A stretch of 64,000 bases of DNA from Bettongia penicillata ogilbyi (GCA_023548195.1 JAJHZJ010000008.1:5728215-5792214); one strand, 5' to 3'; positions 10,746 through 21,700 are shown, numbered from the stretch's first letter. The notes: generated by a model not told the origin, from the sequence alone. Made by a program: numbers and translations.

Positions 10746-10975
10746 AACCTTTCTTGATTCCCCGCAATGTTAGTACCCTCCCTTCCAAACAACCCTGTCT
10801 TTAACTATCTTACATATATTTGCATTTATTCACTTTATGTTATAAGTACATGTGTATTTATTGAATATGAATTGAATATGAAAATGGACATTTGTATCTT
10901 CACTGCTTACCACAGTGGCTGGTACATAGTAAATTCTTAATAAATAATTGTTGATTGCTTGCTTAACAGTAGATA
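10746..10975 (+). mobile_element. L2 3' end
   Basis: Ends in GCTGGTACATAGTAAATTC followed by TTAATAAATAATTGTTGATTG, a typical L2 terminus. Confidence 0.6.
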
Positions 10976-11290
10976 ATTGATAAATGCTTGCTGATGGATT
11001 GTCCAGCTCTCTGCTAAACACCAGGGATATAAATACAAAAGTTACCATGCCTGCCTCAGGAAGCTTATACTTAAATATGGGGAGACAATACATATAGGAG
11101 ATTGGTGGTCAGGGAAGAGAGTGTCTAGGGCAGTTGAATCGTAGGCTAGTCAGCTAACATGCCTTTTCTAGGAACAGTGGCAGTGTGATAGTATTGATTT
11201 GATCATTGAAATCAGAGCAAGAGATAGAAAGAGGGGGAGAGATTGGTTGGCGGTGGGGAGGGAGAGAACATGACAGAACAGAGGTGAATG
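10976..11290 (+). repeat. Unnamed dispersed repeat copy
   Basis: CTGCTAAACACCAGGGATAT, then GCCTGCCTCAGGAAGCTTA and GGGGAGACAATACATATAGG match the dispersed family in order. The right edge is unclear. Confidence 0.5.
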
Positions 11291-11629
11291 GAATGCATAA
11301 GGGTAGTAGAACAGATGGCAAGATGGCTGACATGGATAGCAGGATGATTTATGAGGCATCGTTTGACCTACAGGTTTGGGGTCAGTTTAATTGTAATGAA
11401 CTATGCTAACATTTATTTGCCAATCAAGCAGTTCAAAAACTGAGTGGATTAACTCCCCAAAGGGCAGGAGTTGACTGGTTTGCTTATTTTTCTGGCAGCC
11501 CAACCCCCAAACTGGGAAGAAACATGGCAGTGTCAGGATAGATGATGAGATGACTGTGGTGGGTGGTTGAGTGGAATGGAACACACAGCACTGTAGAGTA
11601 ATAAATTTTTTAAATGACATATTAGCACA

Positions 11630-11860
11630 TCAGAATTTTCAAAGCATATCACATACATTATCACATTGGAGTCTCACACCAGTCCTAGGAGGTTTATTGT
11701 CAAGTCTCACTAGCCCCGTTTTTTCAGATGGGATAACTAAGGATCTCAAGGGTCAAGTGACATACCTAGTCTGATAAATAAACACCAGAGGCAGGATTTG
11801 AACCCAAGTCTTCCCAACTCTTAGTGCAGTTTTCTTTCTATTACACCATATCTCCCTCCC
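11630..11860 (-). mobile_element. MIR SINE
   Basis: Reverse MIR: tail at left (CAAAGCATATCACATAC), TTTTCAGATGGGATAACTAAG in the middle, GGATTTGAACCCAAGTCTTCC and a degraded tRNA head at right. Confidence 0.8.
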
Positions 11861-11877
11861 ACAAATTTTAGTCTAAC

Positions 11878-12060
11878 CTAAGTTTGTGTCCTAGCTGCAA
11901 CATACACTCCATGTGTGACCCGGGGAAAGCCAATTATCTTGTATTTAGTGACAGTTCTAAATTCCAGTTTTCTAATACTAAATGGTCTAAATTCCAGTTT
12001 TATCACCTGTAAAATGGATTGCAATATAAGAATTATGTATTTTCCAGGGAGATAACGAAG
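11878..12060 (+). mobile_element. MIR SINE with a small internal duplication
   Basis: CATGTGTGACCCGGGGAAAGCC and CACCTGTAAAATGG mark the CORE. CTAAATTCCAGTTTT occurs twice (about 11957 and 11988), a local duplication. Confidence 0.6.
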
Positions 12061-12239
12061 AAAGCTCACATGACACAACTGTCCCCCTTTGCCACAAATA
12101 ATGATAAGTAATAAATCTATGTAAAAGTCTGATTCTGAAGGGCAGGTCTAGAGAGGTTCACCATTCCTTAGCTGCCAGGGTCTTTAACTGCAGCACTTTG
12201 TGAAGCAATCTTATAAGCATACATCAATCTTAAATGGAT

Positions 12240-12500
12240 TGGATATTGAGGTATGTGCCCATGGTCTCTGCTCCTGGAGAGACTGAGCCTGCTGGGTCCC
12301 TCAAGCTTGGGAGATGCAGTGAGCAAAAACTCATTGATGTCCATCACCTCTGTGATGATGTAGTCCTGCTCAAGAACAAAGAGCCAGCAACAGTACCAAT
12401 GTTGTCAGTCTCTAAGGATAATGTCCTTAGAACAAAGGGCAAATCAGCCCAGGTTGGAAGTAGAACAAGTCAAAGACACTGTAACAATGGGCAGTGGGGT
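12240..12500 (+). pseudogene. 7SL (SRP) RNA-derived pseudogene
   Basis: The left end follows the 7SL Alu domain order: GTATGTGCCCATGGTCTCTG for GTGTGCCTGTAGTCCCAGCT, then GGAGAGACTGAGCC for GGGAGGCTGAGG. The right part has TCAGCCCAGGTTGGAAGTAG followed by AACAAGTCAAAGAC. This corresponds to GGCCCAGGTCGGAAACGGAG followed by CAGGTCAAAAC in 7SL, then a GGGCAGTGGGG-like end. The middle S domain is heavily diverged. It is a non-functional retrocopy, called from remembered 7SL sequence. Confidence 0.6.
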
Positions 12501-12507
12501 TGAGTCT

Positions 12508-12757
12508 GTCCATCACAGTAGACAGAGTGCTGAGCCTGGAGTCCAGAAGAGTTCGAATCCAGCCTTAGAAACTAACCAGCTATGTGCTCTTTGTCACAAG
12601 TCGCTTAACCGCTGTTTGCCTCAGTTTCTTCACCTATAAAATGGATAATAATAGCACTTACCTCCCAGGGTTGTTCTAAGGATCAAATGAGATAATATTT
12701 GTAAAGAACTTAGCACAGTGCCTGGCATACAGTAGGTGGTACATAAATTCTATGATG
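12508..12757 (+). mobile_element. MIR SINE
   Basis: Complete order: GTAGACAGAGTGCTGAGCCTGG, the CORE CTATGTGCTC..GTCACAAGTCGC, CTCAGTTTCTTCACCTATAA, then GAGATAATATTTGTAAAG and a GTGCCTGGCATACAGTAGG tail. Confidence 0.9.
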
Positions 12758-13400
12758 ATGGTGTTTATGTTTACAAGTGGCTACTTTACTGCCACTCTAG
12801 GCAAAAGAGAGAGACCCAATTTTAAAAATCTTAATGCTCTATATAAATGAGTTCCTATTAACAATAAGGGGAGGTAGGAGTAAAATGAATAACTGAAGTT
12901 GCCAAACCATCAAAATTACATCATTCAGAAGCTTTACTGTCGCCATTAACTTCAATCCAAAAGTCAAGCACCTCTTCCTCCATCCCATCTCCCAATTTGT
13001 TTTGGATATTAATTTTCTTCTGTCTTTCTTCCCTCACTGACATATTCCTAGTTCAGATGCTGAATTACTCAGTAAAACAGAAGTGGGAAAAGCAGAAGCT
13101 TGAATAATTCATCAACTAGTTCAATTAGAAGTTTTATTTTTCTTGAGTAAGTGAGGTGGGCAAGTCTTTTAGCTAAAGAATGATAGTGATGGAAAGCCTA
13201 GGCTGTGTATTCGTTGGTGCTCCCAAGATACTCCTCCCTGTGTACCAACATCTGTGGGATCACAGATTTATCAAACTACCCCAAAAGTCTGTTCATGATT
13301 ATTTACACATAAGGAGAGGATAAGAGGCATGAGAAATAAAAAAAAAATGGCTTTGTCTCTAAAGATTGGTAGAAGCTGAAACAAATTTTTTTTTAAATGC
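12758..13400. other. Unassigned intronic sequence
   Basis: No exon-like or repeat text recognised. Confidence 0.3.
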
Positions 13401-13404
13401 AGTT

Positions 13405-14340
13405 TATCAAATTCAATAAATATTTATTAAACACCAACCATAGGCATCGTACTACGGTCATTAAACACAACTGTGTTCATTGTACTAGATGTTGGGGGTT
13501 CTAGAAGTTTTGTTGTGATTGTTCAGTTTTTTCAATAGTGTCCCAAATCTTTGTGACCCTATTTTTGATTTTCTTGGCAGAGATGCAGGGGTGGTTTACC
13601 ATTCTCTTCTTCAGTTCATTTTACAGAGGAAGAAACTGAGGCAAACAGGGTTAAGTGACTTTTCCAGGGTTACACAGCTAGTCAGTATATGAGGCTGAGT
13701 TTGAACTCAATTCATCCTGACTCCAGACTCAGTGGTCTATCCACTATGCCACGTAACTGTCATTTTGAGTGTACAGAGATAAAAATTAAATGGTTAATGC
13801 TCTTAAGGAACTTGCATTTTCTTGGTGGGGGGGATATAGTATAAAGGGAGAGACCACTAAATTCTGGGAATGGGAAGCTTTCTATAGAATGGAGTTGAAT
13901 ATATATTTGTGTGTGTGTGTGTGTCTAGATAGATCCAGATATGTACCTAGATCTATCTTGATATCTATCTATAGGCAGATATCTATATATATAAAGGAGT
14001 TGAAACTTGAAGGATGATAAGGTGAGGGAGGAGAGCATCCCAGACATGGGTCACAGCTTAGTCAAAGTCAAAAAGGTGGGAGATGGAGTACAGAGCTGTA
14101 ACAACAGCTAATGGCCCAGTTTACTGTAACATAAAGTCAGCAAAGAAGAGTAATGTAAAATAATGACAGAAAGATAAATGAGGAATCAGATTTTGGAGAG
14201 CTTCGATATTCAGGCTAAGAAATTGTGGTTTTTAATCTAGAAGTCATAGGGAGCCCCTGAAGATTTTTAAACAGGGGAATAACATGGTCAAGCCTGTGTT
14301 TTAGGAATATTAATACTGTGGATGCTTTGTGGAAGGTTAG
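13405..14340 (+). repeat. Unnamed dispersed repeat, split by a MAR1-type SINE
   Basis: The left piece 13405-13511 (AATAAATATTTATTAAACACC) and right piece 13763-14340 (GCTCTTAAGGAACTTGCATT .. GGGAGCCCCTGAAGATTT .. AACATGGTCAAGCCTG) are collinear with the family. The SINE lies between them. A (TG)n run and GATA-type repeats occupy 13905-13995. Confidence 0.65.
13512..13762 (-). mobile_element. MAR1-type SINE (BovB/RTE-like tail)
   Basis: Minus strand. The tail is at left (GTTCAG..CCAAATCTTTGTGACCC), with TTTTCTTGGCAGAGATGC and GAGGAAGAAACTGAGGCAAAC. The tRNA head is at right (ACTCCAGACTCAGTGGTC). Confidence 0.85.
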
Positions 14341-14344
14341 AGTT

Positions 14345-14775
14345 GTCCATTTCTTTCCTCCAACAAAGCAAGTATTATCAGGCAAGAGCTCACTTAAGTG
14401 GCAGTGGTTTAAAACAGTTGATTATATCCATTCTGTCATCTCATAATTGCCTTCAGGAAGATCATATTGGAAATATTTTAAGATGATTTGTTAGCTGCTA
14501 TGATATTAACAAAACAATTGTCAAACGTATCCATTTATCTAACTGACTTGGTACTCTGTAGACAAAATAAGCATTTCCCTTCTTACTAGTTCAGATATGA
14601 GGATTGGAGGTGTGAGGATTTATTTGAGAAATTTCTTCTAATAAATTGATCCATAAGTTTTCTCATAATTTGCTAGTTTTACCTTGTGTTTGTTTGTGGA
14701 ATATTCTCAGTGAAATAGTTCACTTTTTATTCATCTCTGGGTGCCATAAAAGAAAGACTAACTTCATTTAGGAAG
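14345..14775. other. Unassigned intronic sequence
   Basis: AT-rich and without recognisable coding or repeat structure. Confidence 0.3.
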
Positions 14776-14777
14776 CA

Positions 14778-14970
14778 CTATGGTACAGAGGAAAGAATTC
14801 AGATATAGCCAGAAGCCCGGGGTTCAAATCTTGCCTATGATACTTACTTAAACTTGTGTGATCTTGGGTAAATCACTTGATTTCTTTTCCTCAGCTTCCT
14901 CATCTGTAAAATGAGGGGGTTTGACTAGGTGGCTTCTGAGGTCCCTTCTAACTCAAGATCTAATATCCTA
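14778..14970 (+). mobile_element. MIR3-like SINE
   Basis: TATGGTACAGAGGAAAGAATTC, GGGTTCAAATCTTGCC, GTGTGATCTTGGGTAAATCAC, then GGTGGCTTCTGAGGTCCCTTC, the alternative tail of MIR3-type elements. Confidence 0.8.
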
Positions 14971-15209
14971 CTTAAAATAAAAATCATTCATCATACATAT
15001 TCAGCAAACTTTGCTAAGCAAATATTTAGAGACACAAAGTGAGGTTTAGCACAGATTTGCTTTTATGTGGCTTATACTTGTGTTAGGGAAAGATGTTCCC
15101 AAAGACCTGGTGGTACAAGAGGGATGGAGATATGAGCAGAGAATATTGTCAGATGAAGTGAGATGGGAAATCTGAGGAAGGATGTGGGGAGAAGGTCAGG
15201 TCACAGGGA

Positions 15210-15735
15210 TTGTGGTGGCAAAGAACTGGAAATTGCAGGGATCCCTGTCAGCCGGGGGAATGACTGCAAAGCATGTGGTGTATGGTTTTGATGGAATGCT
15301 ACTGTGCTATAAGAAATGTAGAGTTTAATGATCTTAGGGAGATTATTAAAGATCTTCATGGAAAGCCTTGAAAAATGATGAAGAGACGAATGAGCCAGAC
15401 CAAGAGAATTTTGTATACAGTAACAACAATATTGTTTTAAGAACAACTGCAGGCAATTAAGTCATTCTATTACAAATACACAAATGAAAAATAAAGGACA
15501 TGAAGAAAGATATTATCTGCATCCAGAAAAAGAATTGATAAATAGAATGTATAGAATAATTCTATGTATACATAACTATTTTGTCTAATGGTGGCCATCT
15601 CTAGGACGGGTGGGGAAGAGTTTTTCATGGTAATTTTGTTTTAGATTTGGAGGAAATAGTAAATTGTATATGACAGATTTGCAGTTTCATGTATGTCATC
15701 ATTTTTATTGAAAATAAAATAATTTTCTAAAAAAG
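15210..15735 (+). mobile_element. LINE-1 3' end, 5'-truncated
   Basis: GTGGTGGCAAAGAACTGGAAA, then GGAATGCTACTGTGCTATAAG, then TTTTGTATACAGTAACAACAA and an A/T-rich terminus. It is collinear with the copy at 7091-8040. Confidence 0.85.
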
Positions 15736-15959
15736 CATATTTACTCTACTTTGGTTATGAAAAATTAGAACAAATCCAGCTTGAATATTCACTAGACTTA
15801 GAGAACTGACCACAATATATTTGCTTTGTTATGTGTGTGATTGTGTATGGCTTGATCTTGTTTGCTGAACTAAGCATGGGTCAAGTGGGGACACTGGAAG
15901 TAGAAGGAAGATAGAATGATGCATTCATGGCTCAGCTCTTGATTTTTCCTTATTAACAG

Positions 15960-16091
15960 ATTCTTCAGTTTGAGGATATTTTGGCAAATCCATCCTATCG
16001 AGAACATTTTCGAATATATATGGAAAGAATGGACAAGAGAGCTCTGATTAGCTTTTGGGAATCGGTGGAATATCTGAAAAATGCTAACAAG
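15960..16091 (+). CDS. SNX25: SNX25 exon A: start of the RGS domain
   Basis: 132 bases, 44 codons, phase 0 to 0. The acceptor is CTTATTAACAG after a pyrimidine tract and the donor is AAG|GTAATT. The peptide opens ILQFEDILANPSYREHF and ends WESVEYLKNANK, almost the same as vertebrate SNX25 at the start of its RGS homology domain. SNX25 is an SNX-RGS-PX protein of endosomal membranes. Its relatives SNX13 and SNX14 share the PXA-RGS-PX-C-terminal layout. In the human protein this exon follows the N-terminal PXA region, whose exons I could not find at 1-15959, so they must lie upstream. This is the first visible exon of the gene, not its start. Confidence 0.97.
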
Positions 16092-16239
16092 GTAATTACT
16101 GGAAATGGTAACTTCTCTTTGGTAGCGGTTTGAGTGTTATTAATATCTTCCCATGTTTCCTAGGGAAGATTTATTTAAAACAAACACTGAAACATCACAC
16201 ATCGAATCAAAAATTCCTAGAGTTAAAGGGACCCTTACC

Positions 16240-16565
16240 TGAAGCATATACTACTGCTATATAATTCCTGACAAGCTGTCACCCAGCCTTTGCTTGGTGA
16301 CATTCAGTGACAGGGAGCTCATTATCTTCCAAGTCAATCCATTTCATCTTAGGACAGCCCCGATTATAGCAAAGTTCTTTCTTATGTAGAGCTTTCTCCC
16401 TGCTTCAATTTTTTTTTACCTATTTCCACCTGATTCTACTTTTTAAGGACAAGTGGAATTATTCTATCCTTTCTTACATGAAAACCCTTTGAAAACCCAA
16501 AGAGTTATGCTGCCTCCCCCTTGTCTTTTTTCTGATCTAGACATCTTCAGTTCCTTCTAACAGTC
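16240..16565 (-). mobile_element. L3/CR1 LINE 3' end, diverged
   Basis: Reverse-strand text CATTTCATCTTAGGACAGCC, CTTTCTTATGTAGAGC and ACATCTTCAGTTCCTTC follow the order of the L3/CR1 3' region found on + at 20535-21700. Confidence 0.6.
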
Positions 16566-16574
16566 AGGCAGCTA

Positions 16575-16695
16575 GGTTGTTGGAATGTGTTTGTCCTTTG
16601 TATTCAAAGAGAACCATGACATCAGGGAAATGATGCCATGACTAGTAGTTGACTTTGATTTGAATGAGGCAGGGCTGTGCAAGGTCACCAGCCAG
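16575..16695 (-). mobile_element. RTE-tailed SINE, tail fragment
   Basis: GTGTTTGTCCTTTGTATTC, then ACCATGACATCAGGGAAATG, then TGAATGAGGCAGGGCTGTGC. Same tail as at 5475, different degree of decay. Confidence 0.75.
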
Positions 16696-16696
16696 T

Positions 16697-16915
16697 GGAG
16701 TGGATCGAGTACCCTGCCTTGACTCCTGGTAGACCTGAGTTCCATTCTGGCCTCAGAATGGCCTAGCTATGTGACCCTGGGCAAGTCACTTAACTGTTTG
16801 TCTCAGTTTTCCCATCTATCATATGGTGATAACAAGCCTCCTAGAGTTGTTGTGAGAGTAAAAATAAGACAAGATTTGTAAAGTACCATACCATATAAAT
16901 ATTAGTTATTATTTT
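16697..16915 (+). mobile_element. MIR SINE
   Basis: TAGCTATGTGACCCTGGGCA, GTCTCAGTTTTCCCATCT, then GAGTTGTTGTGAGAGTAAAA and a TATAAATATTAGTTATTAT tail. Confidence 0.8.
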
Positions 16916-16999
16916 AATGCTAGAGTTTGAAATCCCTTGAGTATCTAGACTGGACACATGCCAGCTTGTCCTAATTAACACAAGAGGTGATTAAATAAG

Positions 17000-17490
17000 G
17001 GAGCTAGGTAGTACAGGGGAGAGAGTGCTGGAACTGGAGTCAGGAAGACCCACGTTCAAACCCTACCTCATACACTTACTAGTTGTGTGACGTCAAGCAA
17101 GTCACATAACCTCTTTCAATTACAGTTATCTATGAAATGGGGATAGCAATGGCATTTGTCTTCCAGGACAGTTTTAATGACAAGAGATAACATTCATAAG
17201 TTGCTTTACAAACCTTAATTGTCGTTCAGTGTCCTGACTCTTTATGACCCTATGTGGAGTTTTCTTGCAAGGATACTGGAGTGGTATGTCATTTCCTTCT
17301 CTAGCTTATTATGAGGAAACTGACCAAGCAAACGGGGTAAAGTGACTTGCCCAGGGTCACCCAGCTAGTAAGTATCTGAGCTCAGATTTGAAGTCAGGTC
17401 TTCCTAACTCCAGGCCAGGTAATCTATCCAGTACACTATCTAGTTGCTCCTGAAGTATTACGTAAATGCTTGTCACCACTCATCATTATC
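17000..17490 (+). mobile_element. MIR SINE split by a MAR1-type SINE
   Basis: Left part to 17213: GAGAGAGTGCTGGAACTGG .. TACTAGTTGTGTGACGTC .. TTGCTTTACAAACCTT. It resumes after 17452 with TATTACGTAAATGCTTGTCA, completing the MIR tail. Confidence 0.75.
17214..17452 (-). mobile_element. MAR1-type SINE
   Basis: GTCGTTCAGTGTCCTGACTC, TTTATGACCCTATGTGGAG, GGTCACCCAGCTAGTAAGTA, ending in the reversed tRNA head CTAGTTGCTCC. Confidence 0.85.
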
Positions 17491-17494
17491 ATTA

Positions 17495-17980
17495 TCCAAC
17501 CTGAGCAGAGTAAAATGGTGCCATGACCTCCCATTAGTCTAGACTCTATACTTCTATTAATGCTGACTATGATTGAATTAGTGTTAATGGCTACCACATT
17601 ACAATGAAGACTCATTGTGCCTGTTATCTATTTAAAAAACCAGACCATTTTAAAGTAGGAAATCTTAATCTAATTAAAATTTTATATTGAGAAGCCAATT
17701 ATAATTTTTTTTTAATTATATGTGAGGTGAGTAACTTCCCTCCAAGTGATTTCTGGCCAGTTCCAAAAATCTAATGACAACCAGGGTAGTTAAGAAACTG
17801 GAAGCTATGGTAAATGAACCTCTGATGAAGAAATAGAGTTTAGTCTGAAAAAGAAATGTCTTTTTAAAGGCTCGCTATCTCGGTCGTTAAGCTTCTAGGA
17901 GACTGCCATATGAAAGAGACATTAGTTTGACTTGTTTCTGCCCTAGAGCACAGACTCTGGAGCTATGAGTGGGAGTTAGA
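17495..17980. other. Unassigned intronic sequence
   Basis: AT-rich SNX25 intron. No element recognised. Confidence 0.3.
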
Positions 17981-17984
17981 GCAA

Positions 17985-18235
17985 AGCAGATTATGAAGGA
18001 AAACCTCCGAACAATTAAAATTACCTTAAGTAGGTCTGGGCTGCCTCAATAGATAGTGAGTTCCCCTGCCCCCTCCCAAAAAATAATAAAAGTTAAAAAT
18101 AAATAATTTTTAAGAGGTTGGTGAGTTCCCCTCAGAAAAAAGTTAAAAATAAGTGAATAAATAAATACATAAACATAGGTACAGGAAGTCTTCTGGATGA
18201 CAATGGATAACCTCCTTCTAAGAGGATTTCTATTT
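17985..18235 (+). mobile_element. L3/CR1 3' end with an A-rich internal duplication
   Basis: GTCTGGGCTGCCTCAATAG and GTGAGTTCCCC match the L3 3' end, which resumes as CAGGAAGTCTTCTGGATGAC. Between them, GTGAGTTCCCCT followed by AAAGTTAAAAATAA occurs twice (about 18057 and 18120). Confidence 0.55.
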
Positions 18236-18239
18236 TATT

Positions 18240-18719
18240 ATGGTTCGGTCTATCCCAAGGGTCTTTTATTTGGGTCCTATAAATTTGTTTTTAGAATATT
18301 TTGATAATTCTATTTCAATATAATTGACTTCCTTTGTAATATTACTTATTTTATCTTCTGCAATTAAAGCATTATTCCGAGAAGTGTTTGACCACTGGTT
18401 TGATTAGGCTGCTAAATGGGTCCATGGCTCAAAAAAGCTTTAGAATTCTGGGCCTCTTTCAACTCTGAGATCTACAACCATGCTGAATTTTCAAAAGAAT
18501 ACTTCTCAGGCTCTGAAAGCAATTCTCAACTGTTCAGCACTAGTATGATGTTTTCATTAGCACTGTACAAGGTCATTTTGGATGGCACATTTGGATGTAA
18601 AAATGATAGTGTATTTGTAAAAATAGTAGGCATAGCTCCACATGCATCCTTGCCATATATGAGTGAACATTTTTTTACTGTTCTTCAGGGCCTAATTGAA
18701 TATCCCTCAGTGTTATGTT

Positions 18720-18720
<1 letters not shown>
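18240..18720. other. Unassigned intronic sequence
   Basis: It holds most of a 136-codon open frame (18416-18826) that opens at a non-ATG codon and runs into the (AC)n repeat. No exon is supported. Confidence 0.35.

Positions 18721-18721
<1 letters not shown>

Positions 18722-18757
<36 letters not shown>
18722..18757 (+). repeat. (AC)n microsatellite
   Basis: About 17 uninterrupted AC units. Confidence 0.97.
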
Positions 18758-18758
<1 letters not shown>

Positions 18759-18892
18759 ACAGTCTTAAAAGTAGAGACGAGTGGTATCTCGAATTAATGT
18801 TAAATAATAGGATGCAGTTATCCTGAAATGTCTCTTGTTTTCGTTTTATTAAGTTATTTAATAAAAGAAAATCATCTTCTCTTTTCTCAGTT

Positions 18893-19030
18893 ATTTAACC
18901 TCTTCTAAGCTTCAGTATTTTTATTTGTAAAACTGAGCTAGAGATTGCTGACCTCTCTGAATTATTGTGACAAAGCTCCTTGAAGTTGAACATGCTATAG
19001 AAATGGGTTATCATTATTTATAATTATTAT
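18893..19030 (+). mobile_element. MIR SINE, 3' part
   Basis: TATTTAACCTCTTCTAAGC, TTTTATTTGTAAAACTGAG and the TATAGAAATGGGTTATCATT tail. Confidence 0.6.
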
Positions 19031-19049
19031 CATTTGAGAGGGACTCATG

Positions 19050-19262
19050 ATTTCATTGGCAGAGAAAATTCCTGGTTAAGTAATTCCCTTTACCAATGCA
19101 GAGTGGTAGCTGTTTTATAATTTATAGTCTTAGGAAACTGTCTGGGACACTGAGAGATTAAATGAGTTGTCTGGGTCACACAAGTGGCATTGCCAGGGAC
19201 AAGATTTGAATTCAGATTCTTCCAACTCTGAGGTGAGCTCTGTAGTGTCAAAAATCAATATT
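19050..19262 (-). mobile_element. CORE-SINE relative with 'cattggcagag' end
   Basis: TTTCATTGGCAGAGAAAATTCC .. TTATAGTCTTAGGAAACTG .. GGGTCACACAAGTGGCATT .. TTTGAATTCAGATTCTTCC. A second copy of the same element lies at 24870-25430. Confidence 0.65.
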
Positions 19263-19401
19263 ATCATCAGAATCATTTTTTATTTTTGTTTCCTGAGCAT
19301 TGTCCCTTTTTTAAATTTAAGAGACTTAAAGGAAATAATTTGGCCTTAATGACTTTAATTTCTTTTCTCTTGACTTCATCATCCTGTTTCCTTATTTACA
19401 G

Positions 19402-19674
19402 AGTGAAATACCACAGTTGGTTGGTGAAATTTATCAGAATTTCTTCGTGGAAAGCAGGGAGATATCTGTGGAGAAGTCACTTTACAAAGAAATCCAGCAA
19501 AGCCTTGTAGGAAATAAAGGCATTGAGGTGTTCTATAAAATTCAGGGAGATGTTTATGAGAGCCTAAAGGACAGGTATTACCCATCATTTATTGTCAGTG
19601 ACCTATATGAGAGACTGATCAAGAAAGAAGAAGAGAAAAGTGTTTCACAATTGATTTCTGATAAGGATGAAGCA
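19402..19674 (+). CDS. SNX25: SNX25 exon B: main part of the RGS domain
   Basis: 273 bases, 91 codons, phase 0 to 0. Acceptor CTTATTTACAG|AGT, donor GCA|GTAAGT. The peptide starts SEIPQLVGEIYQNFF and contains GNKGIEVFYKIQGDVYESL and RYYPSFIVSDLYERL, so it carries most of the helical RGS bundle. Vertebrate SNX25 has N where this copy has S at the first residue. RGS domains classically speed GTP hydrolysis by G-alpha subunits. For the SNX-RGS family this activity is disputed, so binding rather than catalysis may be the role. The lysine/glutamate-rich end leads into the coiled-coil linker of the next exons. Confidence 0.98.
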
Positions 19675-19784
19675 GTAAGTATTGCATTTTATCTTTCTGC
19701 TCTCTTTTGCAATGAATGAGCCACGACTACAGATTCTATACAGGCCACATTTTCAGTCTGTCACGTGGTCAGTAAGCATGCATC

Positions 19785-20200
19785 AAGCACCTACTGCTAT
19801 GTACCAGGTTTTGTTCTAAGTGCTGTGGATACAAAGAAAGTCAAAAGACAGCCTCTGCTGTCCAGTAACTCACAGGCTAAGAGAAGAGACAACTAGAACA
19901 AACACTGAAGTACAAATGAGCTATATTCAGGATAAACTAGAGATTACCACCGAGGGAAGACACTAGAATGAAGAAGGGTTTTCTGTAGAAGGTAGGATTT
20001 TAACTGAGGTCTCAGGGAAGCCTAGAGATCTATTCAAGAGGAAAACATTCTAGACACTGGGATAGCTGTGGAGTCTGGAGATGGAGGGTCTTGTTTGAAG
20101 AAGCATTAGGAGGTCAGTCTTATTGGATTGCCCAGTATAGGGGAGAGGAAGATGATGGAAAAGGTAGGAGAGGACCAGGTCATGGAGGTCTTTGAATGCT
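19785..20200 (+). repeat. Unnamed dispersed repeat copy
   Basis: Good copy: GTACCAGGTTTTGTTCTAAG, AAAAGACAGCCTCTGCTG, GAGACAACTAGAACAAACAC, AGAAGGTAGGATTTTAACTG and CATGGAGGTCTTTGAATG in family order. Confidence 0.65.
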
Positions 20201-20222
20201 TACGGCAGTGCCCAGCGTATTT

Positions 20223-20476
20223 GTTATTGTTAATTCTATATCAATCATGTCCTACTCTTTATGACCCCATTTTGAGTTTCTTGGCAAAGACACTGAAGTG
20301 GTTTGCCATTTCCTTCTCCAGCTCATTTGACAGATGAAAAAAGTTAGGCAGAGAGGGTTAAGTGACTTGCCCAGGGTCACACAACTAGTAAATGTCTGAA
20401 GCCAGATTTTACCTCAGGAAGATGAGTCTTTCTCACTCCAGGCCTGGCTCTCTATCCATGAGTCCACTTAGTTGCC
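20223..20476 (-). mobile_element. MAR1-type SINE
   Basis: CATGTCCTACTCTTTATGACC, GTGGTTTGCCATTTCCTTCT, GACTTGCCCAGGGTCACACA, reversed head TCCATGAGTCCACTTAG. It appears to split a short L2/MIR-type tail (20200-20222 and 20478-20525, TGGCACATGGTAAGTGC). Confidence 0.85.
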
Positions 20477-20534
20477 TTGCCTGGCACATGGTAAGTGCTT
20501 AATAAATGCTTCTTGAACCTATAGCGTGCAAACT

Positions 20535-21700
20535 ATAGGGAAGTAAGCATGACTTCAATTCTGGGCAAAATGCTAGAATGTAAAATTTAAAAGACATGTT
20601 GAAAGAGAAATATTCATCACCAAGAATCAGGATGATTTCATCAAGAATCTATCATATCAAAATAATTAGTCTTTTATTTTCTGCCCTTCTGGAAAAGGTG
20701 AAGAATGAGGAGGTAAAGAACAGCTTTGAATGGATTCACAACTTGTTGAATGACCAGATTCTCATAATCACTAATGCCTTTATGTCAGCTTGGACAGGGG
20801 TCTCTAGTAGAGTGCCAGAGGAATCTATGCTAGTATCATTTTATTCAGCACTTTTATGAGTTTCTTGAATGAAGCCACAGGCATCATGATAGTCAAATTT
20901 GTAGATAATACAAAACTAACAGGAGGAACTTCTTTGTTCTATGGGTGTATCAGTATCCAAAAAACTTCTCGATAGGCTAGAATGATGGATTGAATCTAAG
21001 ATGAAATTGAATAGAAACAACTATATAAAGTCTTAGACTTGGGATCCAGAAATCAGTATCACAAGTTCACAATGTGCAGGAGGGAAGGGGGTTGGGATGG
21101 GAAGGCATGACTAAGAAGAAATTTATGTGAGAGTGATTTGGACAACAAACTTAATATGAGTCAGTTGTGGAACATGGCAGTTCATAAGCTAATCTTGGGT
21201 TTCATTAAAGGTCCAGAACACTTGCCTCCCAGTACTCTTCCCTGAGTAGTATTGTGTTCCATTCAGATGCCACATTTTAGGAAGGACCATTGAAAAGGCA
21301 AAACAGCATCCTTAGGGTGACAGTAAAATGATGAAGGATCTTGACCCCATGCCATATGAAGATGTGAGAAAAATTAGCCTAGAAAAGATTACAAGGAGGA
21401 GAGGACATGGCTGTCTTTGAATCTTTGAAGGGTTGTCTTGTAGAAGAGGAACTTGGCATCTTCTGCTTGGCGCTGGAGGGCAGAACCAGAATTAATCAGA
21501 AATTACAGAGCCAGTTTGGGCTCCCTTTATGAAACTATCTAGATAAAAATTAGAGTTGGCCAAAAAAATGGAATTGGCTTTTCACGGAGTTCATGTGTCC
21601 CCTATCTTGGGAGATCGTCAGGAGAAGGCTGGATATTGTAGAAGAGATCTCCATTCAGGTAGAAAATAGATTAGAGCACCTCTCAAATCTGGGTTTTGGG
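20535..21700 (+). mobile_element. L3/CR1 LINE: reverse-transcriptase remnant and 3' end
   Basis: The left part translates to a decayed RT piece, HNLLNDQILIITNAFMSAWT then GVSSRVPEESMLVSF. It aligns by eye with the CR1 motif SGVPQGSVLGPLLF. The right part has the 3' end: GAGAGGACATGGCTGTCTTTG, TTGAAGGGTTGTCTTGTAG, CTTCTGCTTGGCGCTGGAGG, then CAGGAGAAGGCTGGATATTG. Frames are broken and the copy is long dead. Confidence 0.7.

Noticed and set aside
18416..18826. 136-codon + strand open frame
   Set aside because: It opens at a non-ATG codon and runs through an (AC)n repeat that gives a His-Thr string. It has no splice context and no recognisable family.
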